Positions 47,141-59,900 are shown, counted from the stretch's first letter. The stretch: 64,000 nt of DNA from Malania oleifera (GCF_029873635.1 NC_080420.1:57943457-58007456), one strand, 5' to 3'. Translations and numbers: made by a program. Notes: generated by a model not told the origin, from the letters alone.

Positions 47141-50100
47141 TTAAACAATCCACTTATCGATCGCGTGCGGATGGTATGGCACTATGAACCTGCATTTAGG
47201 TGTAGTGCTTAGCATCTCTATGTCCAACGGTTCTTGTTTGTTTTCTACCTAGATTAAGGCTAGTTATTGAATCTTATGCAGATTCAGGCATGGATTCAAA
47301 AGGCTAAATCTCTGGCAATCAAATTGATTTGCCAGCAAGAACTGAGAATTGAAACCGCTATTTAAGGATTAGTTATCAACTCTATCTCGTAGTTCTACCT
47401 TTTGCATATATATATCTGACGAACATTTTTGCGGAAACTGGGACCAAAGCTGGTACACCGGGAGTCAATAAAAGAGTTTATTTTTTGCTTGTGTGGTGTT
47501 TTTGTGGTGGTGTGTGATTCTTTTTTGGTTTTGGGTTGGTTGCGCGGATCCAGTATGTATGTGTTGAAGCCTTCACATCACTGTTAATGTGGGTTAAATT
47601 ATCTATATATCTTACATAAACATTTTCCAAATCGTCTTCAAAGTCTTTGGCTTGTTTGGTTTAGAATGAAGGAATAGTACTTGCCTTGTGAGCGCTATTT
47701 TTGCTAGAATGTTATTCTAGGAGTAAATAGTTATAATAAGATGGCATGATTAGTTTGCATAAAAATTGGTTCTAAGACCATAAATAAGGATAATAATGGT
47801 AAAATATTTTTGAGGGACAAAGAAAAAGTCAATATGAATATATTGATTTCTAAAATTTAATCATGGGAATGTCAATTCCCTATTTTCTTACATGTGAGTG
47901 GAATAATATAAATCTTTTTGCATGAACTGACGTTTTTGAATATTTATGTTTGCATATAATTGTTGTATTTCATTCTCATTGTCATTTATCATACTCATAG
48001 GATAGATATCTTAATTTCATCAGTTTTTGCAGGAATTTTCTCTATCGTTGTTGAATTTGTGTGATTCATATTTCGAGTAATGTTAGGTGACCAAAGGATT
48101 CCATGGGTGGGTCTTGGGCACCCACAACTTCATGATATAATGGCACTATCCTTTACGTCTATTTTTTTCATGTTGGGACAAACTGTCTCAAGTCGATTCT
48201 AAAACATATCTCTCACTCACTTGTGAGTTTACAACCACTCCCTTTCTGATATTATGAGACCATTTTTTTGTCAGTAACAAACTAGGAGGCCATTACTCTA
48301 ATGATGAAGAAGAAATGTAAATTTGGGGATGTCATTGTGGCAAGAATTTGAAAATTAAGTGATTCTATGGACATGAAATTTGTTGTAAAGACTTTGCTAT
48401 CGACTTCTTAGATGGTTGAATGTAACGGGTGTTTTAATCATGATCTCATAACTTGTAGATAAAATAATCAACCAATGTGTTTGGAGGACCTTTAATGTAT
48501 GAAACATCTCTGTTGCTCCTAATATTGATTGTGTGAAAGTGTCCAGGTCGTAAAGAAAACTTGTGAATAGTAGTCCAGGAACAAACAAATTGGGGGGGAA
48601 CATGTTTTGCCTTATTGGTGTGTCATATACCAACCATCATAGATGGACCTGATCAAACCTTTAGATTCCAAGGTGATCGTAAGGTTTATGGGGTGTTCTC
48701 AAGTGTTAAACTTCGTTGGAGTATAAATCCTAAACTGTTTAGACATGAGAACTTTTAAATCCAGCAAAAGTAAGATGAGGCTTGAGTTTCAAAACTAAGA
48801 CTTAACAATTATCTTACTTTGATAGAATTAAAGGAGTTTTGTATATTAAGAATACTAGGATATTGTGATGTCCAAGCGTAGGAGAGGGACAATCAACTGG
48901 TTTTAGAAACCATAATGTCAAATGGATGCATAGTTGCGTTGTCATTTTTTAATTTGACGGACCCTGTTGTGCACCATGAAGGGATTTTGGCGCCACGTAT
49001 GGCCTCACATGTTGCAACAAATGAGGTGTACACATCCATAAGAGAAAGAGAAGGAAGTTCTATTTGATAGGATGCTCTAGCTCAACTCTTGTTTTGGAAG
49101 AAATAGTAGTGGATGAATCTATATTCTATAGAAGATTGTCGGCCCACTCAAAGGTGACACTTCACTCTGAATTTATGGAGTTGGAAAATGAAAATTGAAT
49201 ACGTTCGTAAAGAATATGAATTAATATTGTCACTATAATGTATGAAGAATGTAAATTTAGTATATATCTTTATAAGAAGATAGGAGATTCCTCATTAGCT
49301 TTTGTCTAATTATTTTAAATGCACCGAAAATACCTCATATAATTGTTTTTGTAATAAAAATCAAATGTGCCTCATCTTTTTGCCTTCTTCTATAGTTTGC
49401 TTTGTTGTTGTTTTTTTTAATTTAAAAACATAAAAATTGGGACAGTTGGAGCACACACAGAGCAGGGTCATGTTTATTTGCAAGTTATTGTTGTTGCTAG
49501 TTATGTTATGGGAAAAAAGATCGCTCGCACCTCCCCTAAGGGTTTGCCAAAAAGAAAGACCTCCCCATAAGTTTTAAAATTACATGAGACCTCTCCACTT
49601 CAAGTTGCATTCAATGCACACTCGTTATCTCACCTTATGTCTACTTTTGGTTAGTTATTTTTTTTTAAAGAAGTTAAAAAATAATTTGTTTTAGGAGCTG
49701 CTAGCTTCCCCTACAATAATATCAATGTATGTATGATATGGTGATATTGTTTTTCACTTTTTGCCCTTAGTTTTACTGTAATGCCTTTAAAGTAATTTTT
49801 TCCCAGTACCCAAATCATGAGTTGCTAGCTTCCTACATGTTGATGTGTCTGAAAAATAATATTTTTTTTTTCCCTTTGTTGCCCTTGGATTTGCATAATG
49901 GCTTGTTTAAAGTAATTTGTTCCTATTTGCCTTAATTAAAGTGTTGTCAGCATGTTTAAATTTGCCCTTGTGTTTTGTTTGTTTTAAAACTATTCTTTCC
50001 TTTTTGCCCGTAATCACATACTTATAGAAGGTTCATTTGCCTCGGAAAAAATGTTTGTAACCATCTTTACCCTTATTACGCCATTTTCATGTTTGCCTAT

Positions 50101-52835
50101 CTGTCAAGCAAACTAATACATCTCGGTAGATACGGTAAATTCACCTTCTAATTTTAATCCATATTTATGAGACCAAAATATTAATCAATTGTGTGCCTCT
50201 TGCTTCATATATTTATATAACTTCGAATTTAGTGCAAACTCATTTTGTTTGGGACCAATTTATTCTCAAAATTTAGTGTAAAGAATATTATTTCTGTGTT
50301 AGTTTATTTAGTACTACGTTGTTTTGAGATATTGTCTTCACATTTTTGTCTAGACTTGGACATGGGTCATTATTCTATTGGTATCTTTTTTGGTAGTTAG
50401 TAGTGAGTTCTAGATTGAACTATGCCTGTGACCATATAGGGGACATATCATAAAGATATATAGTTTTAGATATGGTATATGGTCTCATAAACTTTATTAT
50501 TTTTGGTTTCAATTAGATGTGGATGTTAAAATTGTAATTTGTTTGATTTTCATTGATTAGATTAGGTCTTATTTTTGTTTTGATGATGTAGGCTAACTAT
50601 GAAATGACTGTAATAAGTTGGTTAATAGAAAGGGAAAAAATTTCATAATGGCCAATTATTATTTATGGGAATAAAAAGGTGAAATGACATATTGTTTAAA
50701 GGTCCAAATTTGTTTTATCCATTGCTGGTCTATTGTAATATATATATTTTAATAGGGTGCATCAAATTATGGGTTTGTGAAATAATTATTTTTTTTTGAT
50801 TATATTAGGTTGTTGGTAATATTATGTTAAATTAAGGTGTGTGGCCAATAAAAGTGATTGGGATAAAAACAAATTTAACCACATCATGGTAGGGAAGCTA
50901 GTCAGCTCCTGTATTGAGTGGTCTTAATTTGGAAAAAAATATTGGTTGTTTTGAATAATGGTTTTTAAAGATTATGTAAATAAGGGCACAATGAAGTATG
51001 GGGTAAAAATATTTTTCAGATACATCATTTGTGTGGGTCAAGCGTAGTAGCTTTTGTTTTTAAATTGCATTATTGATAAATAAGGTGACACAATGAAATT
51101 TTTGTTTTTCAAATAGCCTCACGTGTAGTGACGTTTGTAGTAGCTCTTGATTTCGTAAAAAAATTTATTTAAACTTTCAATTGTTGTTACATTATTCGCT
51201 TATATCATGAATGTTGACATGAGGGGTTGTGAAGTGGTCCCTATGATGGAAACTTTGAAGAGAGCTTTGTCGGGTTATGTGTTTTAAAAAACATCATGGG
51301 GAGTTTCTTTGATCTGTTTTTGTGCATGTTAACTTTTAAGGATGGCGATGTGTATTTTTGGTCTTTGCTCGAGACTTATTTTTTTATGATTTACTACTAT
51401 TTGGGGGTTGTGTGGGGTGCTTGGTGTGAAGCAATACTGTTTTACAAAACATGTCCCATGCCAGTAGTATCTTCTGTCTATTCTGATAAGACAATATGAT
51501 ATCATTGGAATGGGGTATTTGTCTTAATTTAAAATACTATAATGTGTGAACCTGTTTCAGCCATGGTTATTGTTAAGGTATTTGATTAAGATGAATGACC
51601 TAACTTGACTGCTAGGTGTATCCTCTTATATTATTACTGCTGAATTTTAAATTAAATTCTAATGACAATAATACCCTTGCGATAACTTCTCACAATTTAA
51701 TCATACTATACACATCCACAAAATAATACTAATATCTTAATTATATGTATGATACTAATAATACATAAGTTAATTTAATATCTTTGTCCTCCTTTCTAAA
51801 ATATAGTTCAGTTCCAATAATTTTACGGGGTATAGTATGCCGACCTGATCAATAGTACTATAAGACATTATAATACCTTTACATCTCCCCCTCAAGCCTT
51901 GAGTCATTAAATGTCATAAGCTCCTAGCCGTTCACACCCCCCCCCCCTCCCAAACGCTAGTTTATAGCAAATTAGGCCACCTGCATGTCCGACTTCTACA
52001 TAAGCCAGTTATTTACTTGAGCTTCTGTTCCCAGTTTCTCCCGAAACACAAGTGGCACTGAACTTCTAAGTGTGTGGTCCCCTCATTGAGCTGGGTTGGC
52101 TGGACGTATGAAGCGAAACTTGTATTTATACACATCAACTTCATTATGGTATGAGATATGTGGAATAACCCAATTGCTTCCATGCTTGTGTTCTTCTAAC
52201 TAGACAAATTCATAGTTATGTGTGAGCCATAGGATCTGATTATTATGTAGTCACCTTGCCCTTGACATCCACAATTGTTTCTCTACTTTCCATAGAAAAC
52301 AAATACCACCAACCACAGAGAAGAGCGTTGTTGTCTCTGGGTGGTGTTTCAGTGTTTGTATCATGAGAACCTTGTGCACCATCTGGCATGTGCAGTGAGC
52401 TCCTGTGCCATGTTTTGATGATCTTGCGATGCTGGTAAATAAAGGCCTTTATAGGATCTTTGGTTCTCTCAGGAGCCCTTGAAAATTTCAGTCATGGTTT
52501 CTACAATCTTGCACGAGGGGCATAATTCTGCGGAATTTGATAGCCACTCGTAATTGTTACTCTATGATTATTTTTATTTGGGTTTTCATATTTCATTTTT
52601 CATTTTAGTTTTTGGTGACCATTAATGCCATATACCTTGAAATAACTAAATATAATTGGCCATAAGCGATTATAACATATTGAATAAATGAAATGTCTAC
52701 CTCTGTGCTCAGTGTGCTGTGTTTTACACTCATTTGGTATTCTCCTCATTGTTTCTCTTTCCCCTCTGGGGTGCATGAATTATGAGTTTGGCTCTGCAAG
52801 GTATAGATTATTTTACTGCGAACATTATGTGTGAG
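47134..52835. other. Insertion-rich noisy block, probably unpolished long-read sequence
   Basis: The block aligns to copy 1 along its length but with very frequent 1-3 base insertions, mostly T and G, plus deletions and mismatches. 47458-52835 is about 13-14 percent longer than the corresponding 40388-45125. No insertion larger than a few bases is needed to explain the excess. The noise begins and ends abruptly at the edges of two 2.0-kb blocks that are almost identical to each other. Reading frames in it should not be trusted. Confidence 0.7.
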
Positions 52836-55160
52836 GGACAGTTAGTAACCTCCAACAATATTAATTTTTCTAGTGGCAGTCCTCCTCATCATCAGATGAG
52901 CACTACAAATTTACCCTTATGATCACATTGCAGTACTCAACCCCCTTCCTGAAAGCTTTTCATGAGCCTCTGTTGAATTTTCTGCATGAGCATGGAGCAA
53001 AGAATCTGCTTCTGCCATGAAATTTTTACTGCCTAAGGGCCCTTTCTTCTCGAGACTGGGAGCCAAACCAAATTGAGATGTTTTCAACATGGAACCTGTA
53101 ATTTGTTCTCTACACTCATGGTCTTCCATGACTTCTGATATTTTGCAGTTATAGTTCCTTGTTAAGACTTGCTGCACTTCTTGAAAACCTTAGTGACTTG
53201 CTCATCTGAGAAATTTTCTGGGTCAATTGATTTTGCGAAGGATTGAATATCCTGAACTCACAAATATTGCAGGTTGTTCTCATTATGGGCCCTATCTTGC
53301 TGATTTGTGGCTTGTGTATGCATGGCGAGTGAGCTTGCTACTCCCTTTCCTTTCATTGTACCATCTTCCACAGTCACACATATAACTTAAATTGATAAAC
53401 ACAGTAAATTTAGATGTTATAAAATCAAACAAGTTGAAGTACAATCATCACAAATGACCAATGACCATTTGATAAGCATACGCTACTTTTGAGCTATTAT
53501 GTTGTTCATGTAATAAATTTTTAATCAACTCTTAAGTTTGGTCTTTTTCTTTGTTTCTGGTTTTGTTTTCAGAATGGGGAGGAATTATTTGGGCTAAGAA
53601 TCAGCTTTTAAGTATAAACATAACTGATATGGTAATCATTAGTCAATGTTTTGCTATTGAGGGATTTTGCATTGAGATCATAACAAATATATGAAAAATA
53701 TGAGAACAAGCTTGATTTAGGAAACATCCAACACAATTTTATTCCTATTCAACTCGTCAAACTGTTGCCCAGGGGTCTTTTATAAGTTGGGAATGCTTTG
53801 CAAACAAGAATACTTATTAACAAATTTAGAAACCTAAATAATCACAAATACAATTTTACTAAATTGTAATACACTAGAATCTAAATGATGGTCATAATGC
53901 TAAATAAAAAAGAATGATAAACAAAATGAAGCTCACATTTTGTAATCTCCACTAGTTAGGAGGAAAAGCAAAACCTTGGCTTGGAGTTGCGAGGCAAACA
54001 TGCAAACACTAGCCATTCAATACTCTTCATCGTCGTACCCAAACTATAACTCCGTACGCAACCTAATCATGGCACTCTTGGGTATTGACTTCCTTTCCTT
54101 TTAGTAGCCTCTACCCTTGTAACTCTTTGGACATTCCAATTGGAAGCCCCTTTTGACCTCTTGATATGAACTCCAAAAAATTTATTGTTGTTCATCTCCC
54201 TAGGTGGAATAGTGAGCATCAGCAACCTATTGAAAATCAGGCATATAATTATTGATGTTTCTGTGTTAAAGTTTGGAATACATTGTTGGCCCACTACATA
54301 GCAGCTTAAGTTTTTAGGTAAAGTGATCATTTAATGTGGTGTACTTGAGCCATGATTTCCAGGAGGTTCTGTGTTCTAGTTTTGTTGCTGTGTCCATTGT
54401 AAGTAAAAACACTATCTTGTTCCCAATATTGTTGTTATTCATTGTTCATCTCCCCATGTAAAAACACTATCTTGCATGTGTGAGGAGTGTAGGCTTGATA
54501 TACATTGTTGGCTGACAACCCAACAACTTTAGCTTTTAGGTAAAGTAGATCATTTTGGAACAATAGAGACAACTAGAATTATATCTCCTGCTTGTAGTTG
54601 ACTAGGAAGAATTATCTTCCATAAGATGCCTTGTGGGACTTCACTTTACTAGAGCTTGCTTAAGAAGTTTGTGTTGTTGTGCTGGTATATGCCACCAAGG
54701 ACATGCATATCCCTTGAGGCAAGCAACTGCCAGCCTTGTAGTTTGATGCCTTGATGTGTGAAGATGTTCTCAGTTTGATTGAACCAATTGAATAACACTT
54801 TTGGATGCCCTTCATCGGTGAATTTACGTAAAGAACTTTTGAGTCCATAACCCAACTCACTATAAGATTGCGTGCTGGATGGTATGGCACTATGAACATG
54901 AATTTAGGTTGTAGTGCTTAGCATCTATGTCCAACGGTTCCTTTTTGTTTTCTATCTAGATTAAGGCTAGTTATGAATCTTATGATATTTCATGCATGGA
55001 TTCAACGGCTAAATCTTGGAATCAAATTGATTTTGCAGCAAAGAAACTTGAGAATTGAAACCGGCTATTTAAGAGATTAGTTCATCCATCTATCTCGTAG
55101 TTCTTCCTTTCTGCATATATATATCTGATCACATTTGAGAAACTGGACCAAATTGGCTCT
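47458..55160 (+). repeat. Direct duplication, copy 2 (about 7.7 kb)
   Basis: Same order as copy 1: fold-back element (about 49500-51330, arms degraded), short Copia LTR (51571-51884), Copia RNase H remnant (51940-52330), then the block 52836-54842. That last block matches 45125-47133 at an offset of 7709-7711 with only a handful of differences. The last 300 bases (54843-55160) match 47134-47450 poorly because that part of copy 1 is noisy. Confidence 0.85.
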
Positions 55161-55266
55161 TTTGTTTCCATTGTTTCTTCAATTAAGAACTAAATAAAGT
55201 TTAGTTCAGACACAGTTTCTGGTGAACAAGGCTGAATTTATTGTAGGAAGAGACCAATTTATTGCT

Positions 55267-55708
55267 GTCTGAAGAAAAATATCACATGCAAAATTCTTCT
55301 TGAAGAGGGACCAATTTCGAGACGAGAGTCAAAATATTGCATAAAACTATCAATTTCTTGTGGATATGGTAAAAATACAGGAACCAAAGTCAAATTCTTA
55401 TGGAGGTCAATGTCTTGGCCAATTTCATACATAGTAGGGCTGTTGTTTCAATCCATGCACATTGCTGACATATGTGGCATGTGTTGCTCTGAAGAAAAAT
55501 ATCACATGCAAAATTCTTCTTGAAGAAGGATCAATTTCGAGACATGAGAGTCAAAATATTGCATAAAACTATCAATTTCTTGTGGATATGGTAAAAATAC
55601 TGGAACCAAAGTCAAATTCGTATGGAGGTCAATGTCTTGGCCAATTTCATACAGACTAGGGCCGGTGTTTCAATCCAAGCACATTGCTGACATATGTGGC
55701 ATGTGTTG
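55267..55708 (+). repeat. 220-bp tandem duplication
   Basis: TCTGAAGAAAAATATCACATGC at 55268 recurs at 55488. The complete units, through CATTGCTGACATATGTGGCA and TGTTGCTC, are offset by 220 bases with about ten substitutions. No coding frame. The surrounding 55161-56288 holds nothing else recognised. Confidence 0.93.
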
Positions 55709-56288
55709 CTCCTTTTGAATTTATTACTCTAAATTATTTTTTAATAATTTCCTTGTAGTGATTTATTTTTTGAGTTCAAGAACCTTTAAAGGATTCCTTG
55801 AATAATTGTATCTTCCAATGCGTATGAAGTTCTAGTCTAGTTTAAGATTTCTTTATATCTCTTTTTGGACTTCCTAAATATCATGAATTTTTGTGAACTT
55901 TCACAAATATTTGATCTTTGGAGGCAAAAATATAAGAAAGAGCAAGCTTAAAGACCAAATAAATCTAGAAGTCTTGTTCAAATTTAAGGTGGGATGCCTT
56001 GGGATCTCAGTTGGCCTTTTCAATCAATACTGAGGGTTGACTAGTTTCTTTTTATTATTATGCCATGGATTTGTATTACTCAAGCTTCTTTGAACTTTTG
56101 AAATTAATAGTGTTGGCAATTTCAAAATTCTAGGCAGGAACCTTGTATTTTGGATTTGGATCTTTTCTAAACCAGTGTTTCCTGCATTATTAAGATGTGG
56201 ATAACATAATTTAATTTTGCTAGTGCTTCCTTGCTTCATCTTTATAGGTTCATATATGACCTTCCTTTTAAGAAGTTATAGCTCCTGG

Positions 56289-56903
56289 TAGGGCTGCAAA
56301 TGAGCCGAGCCAAGCTTTGCCTTGCTTAAGCTTGCTCATTAAATTTTTAACTAAGCTCAAGCTTGAGCCGAGCTCAGACTGACCTTTAATATTTTGGTTC
56401 AAGTTGTTTATTATGCAAATGAACGAACTCACGAGCCCTTATTGAGCGGAGCTATTGAGGTGCTCACTAACAGCTTGATTCTTTTGGAATCTCTCATTTT
56501 GAGATATGAGAGGTTATTGTTAGGCAAAATGGTGAAAGGGGCTCTTACTAATATTGCCTTAGAGTTTTTTTCACCTATTGGCCTTGAGCATTAGGCTTGT
56601 CACTAAATTAAGGTATGGAGTTTGAGCTGAATAATCCTATGCATAAATAGTCCCTACATATAAACCCACTGCAGTCTATCAAGGCTATTAAACTAGCCCA
56701 TAAATGGTTCTAATTCAAGTCTATTAAACGAGTCCAAGCAGTTGAGCCACTTATGAACCGAGCCCACTAATGTTTGTGCTTGGCTCGCTTAGTAAACGAG
56801 CCACAAAGTTGGACTTGGGAGTTACTCCTTTACATAATGAATGAGTTTGAACGTGCTCTTGTTGAGCCAAGCTTCCGAGCGGCTTGGTTCATTTGCAGCC
56901 CTA
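56289..56903. mobile_element. hAT-like MITE (TAGGGCTGCAAATGA ends)
   Basis: The ends TAGGGCTGCAAATGAGCCGA and, inverted from the right, TAGGGCTGCAAATGAACCAA form good terminal inverted repeats. The flanks GCTCCTGG (56281-56288) and GCCCCTGC (56904-56911) agree at 6 of 8 positions, compatible with an old 8-bp target duplication. The interior is rich in GAGC and AGCTTG words and has no transposase. The open frame at 56394-56594 is probably chance. Confidence 0.8.
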
Positions 56904-57189
56904 GCCCCTGCTCGCCTTGATTTTTCAGTCATGTTGATTGTAATTTTAAAAGTTTTCTTATAGAACCAAGATTTGCAGCTTAATAGATAGTTTATTGATT
57001 CCCCTGAGAAAAAAGAAAAGGGGTTGGGGAAGTGAAAAAAAATCATTCCTGTGAGAATGCTTAAAAGATGTATTGCTTGGTTGTTGTGGTATAAGATTCT
57101 ACATTTGGGAGTAGGAAGCTCTGCTGCAAGACTCATAGAATGCAAAATATTTTGTCGTTTCTGTACTAATTTAGTGTATATAATTGTGG

Positions 57190-57375
57190 CTGCTTAAGGG
57201 CAAGTCCTGACCCAATGATGTGGGTGAGTGGGTGTTGCATCCAAACCTGAATGTCACAGGTTCAAATCACAGAATCAGTTCCCCCAAGTGTGGACTGTGG
57301 AGATAAGATTGCATATATTTGCCCCCTAGGTGCCTGATGGTGTGAGATCCTTGTGCACCGGGCATTATATATAAA
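57190..57375 (+). mobile_element. Au-like SINE
   Basis: An RNA polymerase III B-box-like GGTTCAAATCA lies at 57260-57270 and a degenerate A-box-like GTGGGTGAGTGGG about 35 bases before it. The 3' end has the Au SINE hallmark GAGATCCTTGTGCACCGGGC (57342-57361), followed by an AT tail. GATAAGATTGCATATATTTG and GCCCC in between also match the Au layout as I remember it. It lies about 280 bases upstream of the RDR1 exon, probably in its upstream intron. Confidence 0.8.
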
Positions 57376-57657
57376 TATAGCTGCAATTTCTAATACATAG
57401 ATGTGGCATTTTTTTTTTATTTTTTATTTTGTTCTGATAGTGAGGTACTAATGCATAATTACTAAACTTTAGGGAAAGCATATTAATTATTAGGCTAACC
57501 TACTGAAAGAAATGTTAGTAATTAGGCTAAAAAATCTGTAAATTTTAATTTCCCTATTAATCTAAGCATAGCATGCATGCTGATTAAAATAATATTTGTG
57601 TTCAATAACTGATTTTGTATTCTATTTTGAAACAGCATTTAAATTCACTTGGACTAG

Positions 57658-58173
57658 ATGGGTAAGACTATTCAGGTGTTTGGCTTCCCATCTCACGTGT
57701 CTCTGGAAGCAGTTAAGGAATTTTTGGAGGGATACACAGGTAGTGGAACTATTTTTGCTTTGAAGGTTAGGACGCCCAAAAATGGAGGTTCAAGAGTATA
57801 TGCTATTGTCCAATTCACAACTTCCAAAGATGCTGAACTGATTATTAAGTTGGCTAATCAACGCCTATGGTATGGGAACTCTTATTTGAAGGCTCGGGAA
57901 ATGGAACTTGATATTGTGCCAAAGCCTAGGGCCTTTTTGCATAGCATGGAAGATATAACACTGCACTTTGGGTGCCAGATCTCAAATGAAAATTTTTCTG
58001 TTCTTTGGAAAGGGAAAAATGTTATTGTGAATTTTGGTCTTGAACTAAGAAAAATCTACTTCTGTTTTTCCTACTGTCATATAGAATACAAGCTTGAGAT
58101 TGACTATGAGAACATATGGCAAATTAAGCTATATCGCTCACGCAGTCGAAGTGCAAAGTATCTCCTCATTCAG
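57658..58173 (+). CDS. RDR1: RNA-dependent RNA polymerase 1, first coding exon (partial gene)
   Basis: RDR1 copies viral and other aberrant RNAs into double-stranded RNA that feeds Dicer-like enzymes in antiviral silencing. This exon encodes the first 172 residues. MGKTIQVFGFPSHVSLEAVK opens the RRM-like N-terminal domain (about residues 1-90, including VYAIVQFTT). LDIVPKPRAFLHSME, LHFGCQ, FSVLWK and YENIWQIKLYRSRSR follow, a series characteristic of plant RDR1 rather than RDR2 or RDR6. The frame is open throughout. The exon should end at KYLLIQ, where CAG/GTTTGG gives a donor at 58173/58174. A pyrimidine-rich AACAG acceptor at 57635, 22 bases before the ATG, suggests a 5' UTR intron upstream. 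No sequence for the rest of the protein, including the catalytic DLDGD region, is in the window. The gene therefore either has a first intron longer than 5.8 kb or is truncated. Confidence 0.9.
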
Positions 58174-58858
58174 GTTTGGTAATTTGACTTGATTTCTGTT
58201 TTAAGTTTGTTGGTTGCTTCTCTTCATGCTTATGATAGCAAAAGAGAATTTCTTTTCAGCATGGTGATACCAATTCTAAATGCACAGAATTACTGTTTGG
58301 CTTTAAATTATGAAATTGGCACACATTGAACTTGCGTGCAGATAGTTGTGAACTAATTGTTAACTATTTACGTTTGCACCCTTGCACAAGGTCACACTAA
58401 CATGTGTGTGTTTGTATTGATCGTGGGACACATGGTGAGATCTCATTACCAATCCTAATCTTGGGATGTTTTGGAGATCATGTCTTGATAGGCTCAAAAT
58501 AGGGATTGTAAGGGGAGTTGTGAGTCCTTGCCCTTTGTTAGGCAAGGGGAGATCTCTCTCTCTCTCTCTCTGAAATCCCATTAACTTTTGGATTCCCTCA
58601 AGCTCTATATATCTCTCGAGCTATCATAACTTGTCACTTGCCACCAATCATGCTCAAGCTTCTCAAAGATTGCCTAGTTCTCCTCTTTGGGCTTTATTGA
58701 GAATATCCATTAGTTATGTACAATGTAGAGGTCGTTCCTTTTTCAAGAATCCCCTCTACACCAATCTTAAGAGGACCAAGAATAGTTGGAATAAAGAGAG
58801 ATTTGATATTGAGTGAAAAAAAAGGAAGAAAGGATTGGTAAATTATCCAAATTTCAAT
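58174..58858 (+). other. RDR1 intron 1, proximal part
   Basis: Non-coding sequence after the splice donor. It contains a (CT)n run at 58554-58571 and no recognised element. The intron, if the gene is whole, continues beyond 64000 and includes the transposons listed next. Confidence 0.5.
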
Positions 58859-58866
58859 GTAGGGAC

Positions 58867-59633
58867 CATAGTTTTAAGCATCAGAATGGTGGCTAAGCTG
58901 GTTAAGCCACCTAGTTGGTTCGACCGGTTTGATGGTGGGTTGAATGGTTGAACCGGTAATGCTAGTAAGATATAATTTGTAATATGAATATGTATGTATA
59001 CTGTTTATGTAATAATATTGTATTACAAAAATGTTAATTAAATTCACTTTTATTAGTCCAATGAAAGCTAAAAACAATGACAAGCAGCCACCTTAAAAAA
59101 ATTGTATAACTTTCTTATTTTCATAAAAATATTTTATAATTTATTATTATATTTTAGTCAAAAATATTAGTTGAAACAGGCCAATTGTCGTCGTATTGTA
59201 TGTCAATTTATTATTATATTATTTTTTGAAAAATTTTTTTTGGAAGAAGATACGATAAATTTGTTTGCTTGGGAAATAGTGAGTAAATGCATTACGTTTG
59301 ACATATTCCATGAATAAACATAAGCCTCAAATTGGTGCAGTTGTAAGCTATTCATTTCCTCTCACATGGGTCCTAGGCTTAAGTTAGGCCCCCTTCACTT
59401 TTCTCAACATTATTAATTTTTTTTATTAATTTTTTTATTTTTTATTTTTAAGCAAGGACAAGGTTGACCCTCCTTCAACCTCGGTTCGGACCAGTTTTGG
59501 CCATTTCAGGCTGGTTTGGCCGGGTCAATCCCGATTCATAAGAATTTCAGTTTTAGTAAGTTGACTAGACTAGCTTGTTGGCCGAATCCAATTAAATCGG
59601 GTTAGACAAGCTTGTCCAAGTTTTCAAACCATG
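58867..59633. mobile_element. MITE-like DNA transposon with perfect 8-bp target duplication
   Basis: GTAGGGAC is present at 58859-58866 and 59634-59641. Between them the ends read CATAGTTTTAAGC and, inverted from the right, CATGGTTTGAAAAC, imperfect terminal inverted repeats. Subterminal GGTTCGACCGGTTTGA and GGTTGAACCGGT words are typical of a widespread plant hAT-like non-autonomous group. No transposase frame; 767 bp. Confidence 0.85.
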
Positions 59634-59705
59634 GTAGGGACTACTTGGATTTTGGCACATTCATCTTGGATTCACTTGTAATTTAGATTTCCTTTAGTCG
59701 TATGC

Positions 59706-59900
59706 TGTTGATTCTTTGTTTTGGTTGGAAGAGAATATGTTATTTTAGTGGTTAGGTGGCGTAAGTGCGGGTATTTTTATCCTCCATGTTCTATCAAAAA
59801 GTCAATTGGTCTTTTCCCTCTAATCTCTTCTTTTCTTCCTCTCTAACCCTAGAGTTGTATTTTCTTCATTGAAACTTCAATTATTTTAGATTTACAACAT
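59706..59900 (+). mobile_element. Copia-D 5' LTR (left border uncertain)
   Basis: The segment TTCCCTCTAATCTC...CCCTAGAGTTGTATTTTC matches the LTR at 63637-63885, and it ends ATTTACAACA directly before a primer-binding site. The left border is placed at TGTTGATTC by analogy only. Confidence 0.6.

Larger units (their letters stand above)
40385..47450 (+). repeat. Direct duplication, copy 1 (about 7.07 kb)
   Basis: This unit recurs at 47458-55160 in the same orientation and order. It contains a fold-back element (42229-43830), a Copia remnant (43995-44690) and unrecognised coding-like remnants (45227-47140). Copy 1 reads as clean sequence up to about 47133. The last 320 bases (47134-47450) are noisy relative to the corresponding part of copy 2. 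The left border is set by the shared GTTATGTTTTGCTGCGGATCC-like sequence near 40400. Confidence 0.85.

Noticed and set aside
47458..52835. Ancient diverged duplication with rapid decay
   Set aside because: The adjacent block of the same duplication is almost unchanged, and the differences are mostly tiny insertions with an abrupt edge. Sequencing error explains this better, though reads are needed to decide.
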